Shown: positions 1 through 6,400 of the stretch, in pieces
How positions within the stretch are numbered: position 1 is the stretch's first letter
Layout: each line of letters starts with the position of its first letter
NCBI GenBank assembly: GCA_034660035.1
Contig: JAYEIJ010000200.1
Location: forward strand, 1 to 22,775
Length of the DNA: 22,775 bases
Source of the DNA: JAHEEL01 sp034660035
Lineage (GTDB): Bacteria; Actinomycetota; Acidimicrobiia; Spongiisociales; UBA5794
Direction: 5' to 3'
The notes under the pieces: model-generated
Told to the model about the DNA's origin: nothing
Database searches by the model: none
What the model saw: the letters and a program-made list of their open reading frames with translations, nothing else
Made by a program: the position numbers and the translations under genes

Positions 1-703
1 GGATCGTTGCCCATGACCGTTCATATCCGGTAGGACCGTCAAGCGGTGGTGCGGAGGGGATCCAGCCGTCGCCGTACCGTCCCGTGATTCCCAGCATGCG
101 GGGTCCGTGGGCGGCAACCCAGATCTCCGGCGTCTGCGGTTCGGGCGGAGAGAGATCCATGACGGCGCCGTCGAGGTTGAAGTGCCTGCCGTGGAAGTCG
201 AAGGCTCCCGACGATTCGAAGCAGAGTCGGATCACCTGGAGAGCCTCTTCGAGGCGGGCTACCGGTTTCGGCACGTCCAAACCGTACGGTTCCGTGTTCA
301 GTCGCTCACCCGCGCCCAATCCGAGGATCGGTGGCCGCTTCGTCAACTCTGAAAGCGTCAGCGCCGCCTGAGCAACCATCACCGGGTGACGGCGCAGCAC
401 CTCAGTTACGACCACCCCGATGCGCACCCGCCCCGATGACCGGGCGAGCGCTCCCAGTACCGTGAACACCTCGCGCAGGTCGTGGGGGCTGTCCGAATGG
501 TGGGCCCTCCACGTCACCGACGGATCCCACAGCGTCTGCGGGGTGAAGTCTTGCCAATGATCGGGAATCAGAAAGCTGTCGGCCCTTGCCAGTCGCGCCC
601 AGAGCAGGAATTGGCGAAGCTCTCGAACCGGGTAAGTCGTTGGGGCAATGACACCGACTTGCACGCCGGGCAACCGCTCGACCCCGGGTTCTTCATCCAT
701 CAT
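1..703 (-). CDS. LLM-class (luciferase-like) flavin/F420-dependent oxidoreductase, C-terminus beyond window
   Basis: Reading the minus strand from the ATG at 703 gives an open frame of 234 codons that runs off the window start, so the C-terminus is missing. The N-terminus contains GVIAPTTYPVRELRQFLLWA, then a PDHWQDFTP segment (a position where this family often has a PDH), then VRIGVVVTEVLRRHPVMVAQ and LGLGAGERLNTEPYG. This pattern of bacterial luciferase-like TIM barrels is typical of F420-dependent members such as phthiodiolone ketoreductase-like and methylene-H4MPT reductase-like proteins. A GGGAGG Shine-Dalgarno sits 6 nt before the ATG; a second ATG follows immediately at 700. It is divergent from the protease gene. 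The substrate cannot be told from sequence, and FMN instead of F420 is possible. The family call is firm. Confidence 0.85.
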   Translation of the reverse strand, partial: MMDEEPGVERLPGVQVGVIAPTTYPVRELRQFLLWARLARADSFLIPDHWQDFTPQTLWDPSVTWRAHHSDSPHDLREVFTVLGALARSSGRVRIGVVVTEVLRRHPVMVAQAALTLSELTKRPPILGLGAGERLNTEPYGLDVPKPVARLEEALQVIRLCFESSGAFDFHGRHFNLDGAVMDLSPPEPQTPEIWVAAHGPRMLGITGRYGDGWIPSAPPLDGPTGYERSWATI

Positions 704-1082
704 CACGATCCTCCCGGAGGAACTGTCTCACCACAATCGTTAGCGCACCGTGATGGTCGAATCAAGAGGCAAAGGGCCTTCCCGGACTCGTGCCGACCAT
801 TGCCGAGCAGAAGCGACCTTTTCGACGAGTGCGCTGTCTCGAGCACTCGCGGGCATGGCAGCCGTGTCGAGAGGAAGGGCTCCTGGATTGTGCCCGGCGG
901 GTCGTGAGGTCGGGCGTTGGTGGGGTTGGGCCTTTCTCCTCTAGGTCCGTCCGCCGACGGGGATGACAATCGAGTATCCGGGTGTCCCTGGTTTCCGATG
1001 GCACGGGAGGTGAGCGCGGCATCATCGGACGCGAGCGCGTTGGCTCGCGGACGCCCAACTCTCGAAACTGAGGAGGGCATTG
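704..1082. other. 379-bp divergent intergenic region, no convincing gene
   Basis: This stretch separates the minus-strand oxidoreductase from the plus-strand protease. Open frames exist on both strands but are arginine/proline/serine-rich shadows without family features. The only clear structure near the protease end is a perfect 7-bp inverted repeat (CGCGAGC at 1030-1036, GCTCGCG at 1043-1049, 6-nt loop), which would form a hairpin in the protease 5' UTR about 22 nt before the Shine-Dalgarno. No RNA gene or riboswitch was recognised. Confidence 0.5.
737..765 (-). promoter_or_regulatory. Candidate promoter of the LLM oxidoreductase gene
   Basis: On the minus strand a TTGATT -35-like hexamer (760-765) is separated by exactly 17 bp from TAACGA (737-742), a -10-like hexamer. 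It would place the transcript start about 30 nt before the ATG, leaving room for the visible Shine-Dalgarno. The -10 lacks the usual final T, so this is tentative. Confidence 0.35.
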
Positions 1083-1925
1083 ATGAGGAAATCGTTACTG
1101 ATAGCGCTTGTGGCTGCTGCCCTGGTCGCAACATTCGTTTCACCAGCGGCAGGTATCACGAACGGAACTGCCGACGGCGACGACCATCCCTATGTCGGAG
1201 TAATCGTCTTCGACGTCGAAACACCCGATGGTCCGGTTCCGGCGTGGCGGTGTTCCGGGGCACTGATCGCACCGAACGTCGTGCTGACGGCCGGACACTG
1301 CACCGACGGTGCGGTGGGGGCCCGGATGTGGTTCGATGAACGGTTGCAGGATGACGATGGGAACTACCTGGTCGGCGACTATCCGTGGGGCGGCGGCGGA
1401 TCCGTCGAAGGCATGCCGTACACGAACCCCAAGTACAGGAGCGACGAGAACCCGTACGGAGGCGGGAACGGCCTTCCGGCGTTCTCATACCGGGACGTGG
1501 GGATCGTCGTGCTCGACGAACCAGTTCACGACGTCGGCTTGGCCGAACTCCCTGAAGCGGGATTGGTCGACACGCTGAAGAACAAGACCGATATCGACTT
1601 CGTGGGCTACGGAGTCCAGGAGATCATCCGCGGGGGCGGACCCTCGTACTGGGTCGGGCTGAGGAACCGGATGTTCGCCCCGAGCGCGCTCGTCTCGGGC
1701 AAGTTCGTGCACAGCGCCGAATACATGAGGCTGTCACTGAACCCCGGCGGCGGCAAGGGAGGCACGTGCTTCGGTGACTCCGGCGGGCCCGACCTGCTCG
1801 CCGGCACGGACACGGTGCTGGCGGTCAACTCGTACGTGACCAACTACAACTGCGCCGGCGTGGGCTACTCCGCCCGTGTCGACATCCCCGAAGTCCTCGA
1901 CTGGATCAATGAATTCATGTCGTAG
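1083..1925 (+). CDS. Secreted trypsin-like serine protease (S1 family)
   Basis: This is a predicted extracellular endopeptidase of the chymotrypsin fold. The ATG at 1083 is preferred over the in-frame TTG at 1080 because GGAGGG (1072-1077) is 5 nt from the ATG but only 2 nt from the TTG. In the 280-residue product, residues 1-24 form a Sec signal peptide (MRK, a hydrophobic core, then SPAAG). The mature enzyme would begin near ITNGT, the position of the usual IVGG. The catalytic triad is visible: His72 in LTAGHC, Asp138 in RDVGIVVL and Ser233 in CFGDSGGP. Cys57/Cys73 and Cys229/Cys257 sit where the conserved chymotrypsin disulphides lie. There is no visible C-terminal anchor. Its target is unknown. 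A strong hairpin follows directly. Confidence 0.93.
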   Translation: MRKSLLIALVAAALVATFVSPAAGITNGTADGDDHPYVGVIVFDVETPDGPVPAWRCSGALIAPNVVLTAGHCTDGAVGARMWFDERLQDDDGNYLVGDYPWGGGGSVEGMPYTNPKYRSDENPYGGGNGLPAFSYRDVGIVVLDEPVHDVGLAELPEAGLVDTLKNKTDIDFVGYGVQEIIRGGGPSYWVGLRNRMFAPSALVSGKFVHSAEYMRLSLNPGGGKGGTCFGDSGGPDLLAGTDTVLAVNSYVTNYNCAGVGYSARVDIPEVLDWINEFMS

Positions 1926-1942
1926 ACGAGACACGCGACCCG

Positions 1943-1976
1943 AGAGGGGGAGCGGCCGATGCGCCGTTTCCCCTCT
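1943..1976. terminator. Hairpin terminator between convergent genes
   Basis: A 14-bp stem (12 Watson-Crick and 2 G-U pairs) is formed by 1943-1956 and 1963-1976 around a 6-nt loop. It begins 17 nt after the protease stop. There is no U-tract, as is common in high-GC actinobacteria. It lies between convergent genes, so it probably serves both strands. Confidence 0.65.
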
Positions 1977-2044
1977 GTCGCGTTCGACCGGTGTTCACAG
2001 AGCAGGCGATTGCGCTGCAGTAGTGGCCGTGCGTCCTGTGGGAG

Positions 2045-2218
2045 TCAGGGGAGTCTTTCGACGATGAGGAGGAAGTTCACCCGGGGGATCCACATGAAGC
2101 CGGCGGTCACGTTCGGTGTGATCGATATGACCTCGCCCCTCAGGCCGTTCAAGAACTGCTCGAGATTGTCCTGCTCCCGTGCCATCTTGATATCGAACCG
2201 GTGGACCCGGTAGCTCAT
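2045..2218 (-). CDS. Small hypothetical protein (57 aa), second gene of a two-gene operon
   Basis: The product starts MSYRVHRFDIKMAREQDNLE and ends with a hydrophobic strand before a VERLP tail. I do not recognise a named family. Predicted layout by eye is strand (YRVHRFDI), amphipathic helix (EQDNLEQFLNGLRG), strand (EVISITPNV), then a hydrophobic strand (VNFLLIVER). This resembles small ferredoxin-like or DUF4177-type proteins, but that is inference. The ATG at 2218 follows AAGGAG with 9-nt spacing, and only 22 bp separate it from the upstream minus-strand gene, so the two are likely co-transcribed. The upstream gene has the same predicted layout, suggesting the pair are paralogues or subunits of one complex. 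Confidence 0.7.
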   Translation of the reverse strand: MSYRVHRFDIKMAREQDNLEQFLNGLRGEVISITPNVTAGFMWIPRVNFLLIVERLP

Positions 2219-2240
2219 GCTTCACGCTCCTTGTGCGAGG

Positions 2241-2447
2241 TCACGGCGCTGTCCTTTCGGAGTACCACACGGCGACGGCGAGTTGGCCCCAGTCGATGTT
2301 GGGTTGGCTCAACTGGTGGACGTGGTCGACGGCGATGCCCGGATTGTCCTCCAACCATGAGTTGATCTCGGCTTCGAGGAACTCGAACCGCACAGCACGC
2401 TTGACCTTCTTCTTTCGGATTCCCACGGCGAACATCTTGACTTTCAT
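2241..2447 (-). CDS. Small hypothetical protein (68 aa), first gene of a two-gene operon
   Basis: The start is the ATG at 2447 because GGAGGT precedes it by 4 nt; an upstream in-frame start at 2489 has no such signal. The product reads MKVKMFAVGIRKKKVKRAVR, then a helix-like FEFLEAEINSWLEDNPG, then strands IAVDHVHQLS and LAVAVWYSE. The pattern of an N-terminal strand, 'INxWLxxNPG', a V-rich strand and a terminal 'VxVxYxE' strand looks like a conserved small domain, although I cannot name it. It is divergent from the cotransporter-like gene, and its short C-terminal neighbour has a matching layout. Function is unknown. Confidence 0.72.
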   Translation of the reverse strand: MKVKMFAVGIRKKKVKRAVRFEFLEAEINSWLEDNPGIAVDHVHQLSQPNIDWGQLAVAVWYSERTAP

Positions 2448-2571
2448 CGGCACCTCCGTGGTCCAGTATCCGCCACGCTTCGATGTCATCGTCAGGGGCG
2501 AAGGCCATATTTGCCCGCGGCCGTGGGAGTCGTTCCGGCGGCCGGGACCTCGACGACGGCGCGGCGACCGG

Positions 2572-2577
2572 TAGGCT
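2572..2577 (+). promoter_or_regulatory. -10 element (TAGGCT) of leaderless mini-ORF/cotransporter unit
   Basis: TAGGCT lies 9 nt before the ATG at 2587, matching the spacing seen at other leaderless starts in this window. No clear -35 is visible. Confidence 0.45.
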
Positions 2578-2586
2578 CACGCGTCG

Positions 2587-2631
2587 ATGGAACAGGCCAA
2601 CGCCAACACGCCGATCGGTCGCCCTGGATGA
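2587..2631 (+). CDS. 14-codon leaderless leader mini-ORF overlapping the transporter start
   Basis: This encodes MEQANANTPIGRPG. Its ATG lies 9 nt after a TAGGCT -10, so the transcript probably begins at or next to it. Its stop TGA (2629-2631) overlaps the transporter ATG (2628-2630) as ATGA, the classical arrangement for translational coupling. The transporter itself has no Shine-Dalgarno, which supports coupling. An alternative is that this is the true transporter N-terminus broken by a one-base sequencing error, since the two products would join naturally. Confidence 0.45.
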   Translation: MEQANANTPIGRPG

Positions 2632-4862
2632 CGGCGCTCCTGGCGCGATTCCGCGCCGCTCGTGTTCGCGACCGCAAAGGCGGCCTCGGGACGTTCATCG
2701 GAGTCTTCACGCCCTCGATCCTGACGATCCTCGGTGTCATCCTCTACCTCCGCACCGGGTGGGTCGTCGGGAACGTTGGCCTCGTCGGGGCACTGGCGAT
2801 CATCATCCTCGCGAACCTCATCACGCTCGCAACGGCCTTCTCCGTGTCGTCCGTGGCGACCAACATGGAGGTAGGCCCGGGCGGCGCCTACTACATCATC
2901 TCTCGGAGCCTCGGCGTCGAGATCGGGGCTGCGATCGGGCTGCCGCTGTTCCTCGCCCAGGCGTTCTCGATCACCCTCTACGCCTACGGTCTCGCCGAAT
3001 CGCTCCAATACGTCTGGCCGGAGCTACCGCAGATGCCCATAGCCGCTGTGACGGTGCTGTTGGTTGCACTCCTTGCAGCCCGGGGAGCCGGGGTCGCTCT
3101 GAAACTCCAGCTCCCGATCATGGCGGCGATCGTCCTATCGCTGCTGGTCTTCTTCTTCGGAGTGGCCCGCTCCATGCCACAGAGCGTCGATCTGTTCGAT
3201 TACGTCTCCGACCCGGCAGGATTCTGGACGGTATTCGCGGTGTTCTTCCCGGCGGTGACCGGGATCATGGCCGGCATCTCACTCTCGGGCGATCTGAAGA
3301 ACCCGGCACGATCGATCCCGCGGGGGACGATCATCGCGGTCGTCGTCGGGTTCGTCCTCTACGTGTCGGTTGCGATCGCCCTGGCCCTCGCCGCTTCTCC
3401 CGGGGTACTTGTCGCGGATCCGCTCATCTGGTTCACGATCGCAGGTGGAGCGGCCTTCCTGATCTTCCCCGGACTATGGGGAGCGATCTTCTCCTCTGCA
3501 GTCGGGAGCGTGCTCGGGGCACCGAGAACCCTCGAAGCTCTCGTTCACGATCGGATCCTCCCCGGCCGGATCGCTGCCCGGATCGGCAGGATCGAGGGGC
3601 CCGGTGTTCCTCTTCTGATCACCACGGCGATCGCTTTCGCCGCAGTCGGGTTGGGAGGTCTGAACGCCGTCGCTCCGATCCTGACAATGTTCTTCCTCAC
3701 AACCTACGGCATGGTCAACCTGGTCGCCGGCCTCGAGCGATTGAGCGGGGATCCGTCGTTCCGGCCCACGATGAAGGTGCACTGGATCGTCTCCCTGGGT
3801 GGCGCCGGCGCGTGCTTCTGGGCGATGTTCCTGATCAATCCGTTCGTTGCAGCGGTCGCTCTTCTGGTCGAACTCGGGATCTATCTCCTCGTCCGGAGGC
3901 GCGCTCTCACGGCCCGATGGGGTGACGCCCGCCGCAGCGCTCTCGTGTCTCTGGTGCGTTCTACGGTGCTGCAACTCAGGCGCCTGCCGGAGGATCCGAG
4001 GAACTGGCGACCGAACGTGCTGATGTTCACGACCGACCCCGAGCGGGACTACGCAACCGCCCGGTTCGCGAACTGGCTGGTCCAGGACCGGGGCATCTTC
4101 ACGGTCAGCCACCTGATCGAAGGCTCGATCACCGACCACGTCGCTGATCTGCCGCACGCCGTTGAAGACCTCAACCGATCACTAGAGAAGGCCGGTCTCA
4201 CCGGCTTCGGAGAGGTGGAGATCGTGCCCGATCTCGGCCGGGGCATCGTGTCGGTGGCCCAGGCGAACGGGATCGCGGGGATCGCGTCGAACACCGTGCT
4301 GTTCGGATGGCGGGAGGGTCGTGACGAGATGGCGACGGTGCTCAACGCGATCGAGGAACTCTCACTGCTCCACAAGTCGAGCGTCATCTGCCGTCCCGTG
4401 TCCAAACGTCTCGCTCCGACCGGCAGGACGATCGACGTGTGGTGGGGTGGATTGCAGCAGAACGGCGACTTGCTCGTGCTGTTCGCCCATCTCCTGTCGC
4501 TCGATCCGGGATGGCGCGACGCGACGATCAACATCAAGTCGATAGCGACGACGGAGATGATGGAGCAACGAACCGTGCGGTCCCTGGACGAGATGATTCG
4601 GGCCGCGAGGATCGGTGCGCAATTCGAAGTGATCCGCAAGCCGGAGAACGAGACGATCCTGGACATCATCCACAGCCGCTCGAAGGACGCCGATGTGGTG
4701 TTCCTCGGTCTGAAGGAGGTCGGCCCCGACGAGGCGGAAGAGTACGTTGAGCGGTTGCTTCAGCTCATGTCCGGGCTACGGACCGTTCTCTTCGTCCGCA
4801 ACGCCGGCCAATTCCGCGGACAACTCCTCGGTGTCGAGCGGTCGAGTTCGAACCTCACATAG
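2628..4862 (+). CDS. APC-superfamily permease, cation-chloride cotransporter (SLC12)-like
   Basis: This is a predicted inner-membrane secondary transporter of 744 residues. About 12 hydrophobic spans fill residues 20-425. They include GTFIGVFTPSILTILGVILY in span 1 and GGAYYIISRSLG (about 85-96), the signature of the cation-chloride cotransporter branch of the APC superfamily. A soluble domain of about 310 residues follows, with Rossmann/Usp-like strands (RPNVLMFTTDPERD, DADVVFLGLKE), as in SLC12 C-terminal regulatory domains. The ATG at 2628 is chosen because homologous sequence starts near GGLGTF and the upstream in-frame TTG/GTG extension is low-complexity. There is no Shine-Dalgarno; the ATG overlaps the stop of a mini-ORF. 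Bacterial members may carry K+, Cl- or amino acids; the substrate is not deducible here. Confidence 0.87.
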   Translation: MTALLARFRAARVRDRKGGLGTFIGVFTPSILTILGVILYLRTGWVVGNVGLVGALAIIILANLITLATAFSVSSVATNMEVGPGGAYYIISRSLGVEIGAAIGLPLFLAQAFSITLYAYGLAESLQYVWPELPQMPIAAVTVLLVALLAARGAGVALKLQLPIMAAIVLSLLVFFFGVARSMPQSVDLFDYVSDPAGFWTVFAVFFPAVTGIMAGISLSGDLKNPARSIPRGTIIAVVVGFVLYVSVAIALALAASPGVLVADPLIWFTIAGGAAFLIFPGLWGAIFSSAVGSVLGAPRTLEALVHDRILPGRIAARIGRIEGPGVPLLITTAIAFAAVGLGGLNAVAPILTMFFLTTYGMVNLVAGLERLSGDPSFRPTMKVHWIVSLGGAGACFWAMFLINPFVAAVALLVELGIYLLVRRRALTARWGDARRSALVSLVRSTVLQLRRLPEDPRNWRPNVLMFTTDPERDYATARFANWLVQDRGIFTVSHLIEGSITDHVADLPHAVEDLNRSLEKAGLTGFGEVEIVPDLGRGIVSVAQANGIAGIASNTVLFGWREGRDEMATVLNAIEELSLLHKSSVICRPVSKRLAPTGRTIDVWWGGLQQNGDLLVLFAHLLSLDPGWRDATINIKSIATTEMMEQRTVRSLDEMIRAARIGAQFEVIRKPENETILDIIHSRSKDADVVFLGLKEVGPDEAEEYVERLLQLMSGLRTVLFVRNAGQFRGQLLGVERSSSNLT

Positions 4863-4877
4863 CGCGGGTCTTCGCGC
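4862..4877. terminator. Weak hairpin after the cotransporter gene
   Basis: GCGCG (4862-4866) and CGCGC (4873-4877) pair around a 6-nt loop at the cotransporter stop codon, between convergent genes. The stem is short and there is no U-tract, so its role as terminator is uncertain. Confidence 0.3.
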
Positions 4878-4905
4878 GGGTGTCCGGTTCGCCGCCCCAT
4901 GCCGC

Positions 4906-4944
4906 GGGCTGTCGGCACCATATAGGACGCTGTGAACCCTGGGT
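4906..4944 (+). repeat. 39-bp direct repeat, copy 1
   Basis: It begins GGGCTGTCGGCACCATATAG and ends GTGAACCCTGGGT, and matches 6332-6370 at 36 of 39 positions in the same orientation. The last 20 bases are identical. It lies between the convergent cotransporter and membrane-protein genes. Confidence 0.85.
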
Positions 4945-4964
4945 ATGCGACCCGCTCTGGTCGG

Positions 4965-6272
4965 TCAGTCGGCGTCGACGCTCTCTGGCTCCTGGTCCGA
5001 TACGTTGGCGGTCGTGACGGCCTGCGGTCCGGCGATCAACTCGACGACCGCAGCGAGGAAGGCTCCGACGAGCACGACGAGAACGGCGATCGCGAACGAG
5101 ACCGAGGGCATGACCAGCAGCACGAGCAGGCCGATACCGAGAATTCCCCATTGGAGCGGACGTCGCCATGTGTAGAAGAAGAGCGAAAGGCCGGTCGGGG
5201 GCTCCTGGCTCTGGCCCCGCCACCGATCGACTCCGTCTCCAGCCGCAGTCCGCAGACGACTCGCTCGAGGGCCGGGGCCGAAGAACCACGCTGCGAGGCC
5301 GATCACGAAGGCAAGGAAGACAAGAGCCCAGATGGTGTTGGTGAGGTCGCTCACCAGAGTGTCCCAGACGGCGAGTCCGGCGGATCGGTTGACTTCGTCT
5401 TCGATCGCGCCGACCGTGAGGCCACGGCCGAAACGCAACGAGACCAGGTTGATAACCCCTGCAATCGCCGTGCCGAAGCCGAGGATGGCGATCTGCCTGC
5501 GTCGATCGGGGCCAACCAGCAACGCCGCCGCGATGGCGACGATCGCGAGAAGGACGGTGAGCCAGCCGAGGGTGTCGAGGAGTTTGACGGCCTGCTGTGC
5601 CGATCCGAGAGCATCGGACTCAACCAGCACGATCTGACCAAGCGTGAAGTCCTCACCGACGAGGGCCCGGACGTCGAGGCCCTTGTCGGCGACGGCGACG
5701 ATGATCGGCTCAGCGATCGTGTCGATGTCGATCCCCACGGTCCCTTCTTCAGCAACGACCGCTCCGCTGCCGGTGAGTAGCACGGAGACAGAGGAGTGGG
5801 CGGCTCGTAACGCTGTGCTCCAGACGGTTGCGAAGGCGTCGGTCAGGATGAGTTCGTTGGCGACCGTGGCAACGAGGTTCCCGCTGGCCGTGGCAACCGG
5901 TCCCGCGATGAACGTCAACTCGGCCGGCAGTGCTTCAGCGATCGAGGCCTCGAGTTCGGTGGCCACGATGACCGCCTCACCGATCTGAATGGAGAGAGCT
6001 TCTGCGACGGCTTCGTGCTCGGCCAGCGGGGCCAGCGTTGCAACGAACGCGTCCGTGTCGAGCAGGGTCGTCTTGGCCCAGCCGACGTTGACGGCGAGAG
6101 CGATGAGGACGATGGCGAGAATGGCGAGGACCCACGCGAAGAACCGGCGGACACCGGACCCGGTCTTGGCGGGTGTGCTTGCTTCGAGTTGGGATCGCAG
6201 TGCCTCGTTCTCGGCTTGAAGCGCAGCGATCGAGTCACCCATCGACGCGTTGTCCGAGTTCTGTTCATTCAT
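4965..6272 (-). CDS. Integral membrane protein with N-terminal coiled coil, six predicted spans
   Basis: The product has 435 residues from the ATG at 6272, chosen because a TAGGCT -10 lies 7 nt upstream; the longer frame to 6392 runs through the promoter and the repeat. Residues 12-32 (DSIAALQAENEALRSQLE) look like a short coiled coil. Spans are at about 43-64, 234-254, 261-279, 312-332, 373-391 and 392-412. A region of about 165 residues between spans 1 and 2 is probably extracytoplasmic and carries DTDAFVATLAPLAEHEAVAE. A similar 'DTDxFVxxxAPLAxxxxV' motif occurs in many uncharacterised actinobacterial membrane proteins. The C-terminus is acidic. The gene is bracketed by the 39-bp direct repeats. 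No catalytic motif was recognised and function is unknown. Confidence 0.82.
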   Translation of the reverse strand: MNEQNSDNASMGDSIAALQAENEALRSQLEASTPAKTGSGVRRFFAWVLAILAIVLIALAVNVGWAKTTLLDTDAFVATLAPLAEHEAVAEALSIQIGEAVIVATELEASIAEALPAELTFIAGPVATASGNLVATVANELILTDAFATVWSTALRAAHSSVSVLLTGSGAVVAEEGTVGIDIDTIAEPIIVAVADKGLDVRALVGEDFTLGQIVLVESDALGSAQQAVKLLDTLGWLTVLLAIVAIAAALLVGPDRRRQIAILGFGTAIAGVINLVSLRFGRGLTVGAIEDEVNRSAGLAVWDTLVSDLTNTIWALVFLAFVIGLAAWFFGPGPRASRLRTAAGDGVDRWRGQSQEPPTGLSLFFYTWRRPLQWGILGIGLLVLLVMPSVSFAIAVLVVLVGAFLAAVVELIAGPQAVTTANVSDQEPESVDAD

Positions 6273-6279
6273 GGCGCGA

Positions 6280-6285
6280 AGCCTA
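6280..6285 (-). promoter_or_regulatory. -10 element (TAGGCT) of the membrane-protein gene
   Basis: On the minus strand TAGGCT lies 7 nt before the ATG at 6272, with no Shine-Dalgarno, indicating a leaderless start. Confidence 0.5.
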
Positions 6286-6331
6286 ACGCATGTGCTATCG
6301 GTCCGACGCTCGAACACGTGCTTCATTCTGT

Positions 6332-6370
6332 GGGCTGTGGGCGCCATATGGGACGCTGTGAACCCTGGGT
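6332..6370 (+). repeat. 39-bp direct repeat, copy 2
   Basis: This is the second copy of the repeat at 4906-4944, differing at three positions. It sits in the divergent promoter region between the membrane-protein and M16 genes and ends 16 bp before the M16 -10. It contains two short dyads: CCATATGG (6344-6351) and AACCCTGGGTT (6361-6371). Confidence 0.85.
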
Positions 6371-6386
6371 TCGTGGCGTAGTTCCC

Positions 6387-6392
6387 TATCAT
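6387..6392 (+). promoter_or_regulatory. -10 element (TATCAT) of the M16 peptidase–dapB unit
   Basis: TATCAT lies 8 nt before the ATG at 6401 and no Shine-Dalgarno is present, consistent with a leaderless mRNA. Confidence 0.55.
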
Positions 6393-6400
6393 CGACGACT

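Noticed and set aside
1030..1049. Perfect 7-bp hairpin before the protease gene considered as a terminator or riboswitch
   Set aside because: It lies just upstream of the protease Shine-Dalgarno with no upstream plus-strand gene to terminate and no riboswitch-like conserved core; kept only as a note on the 5' UTR.
482..1143. Several overlapping open frames on both strands in the oxidoreductase N-terminus and the following intergenic region
   Set aside because: They are Arg/Pro/Ser-rich, have no family motifs, and overlap a well-supported minus-strand oxidoreductase or each other.
2483..3925. 480-codon plus-strand frame overlapping the cotransporter gene
   Set aside because: Its product is an Arg/Pro/Asp-rich shadow with no hydrophobic spans, while the overlapping frame gives a clear 12-span transporter.
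4932..5780. 282-codon plus-strand frame antisense to the membrane-protein gene
   Set aside because: Its charged, low-complexity product shows no domain; the minus strand encodes a coherent six-span protein.
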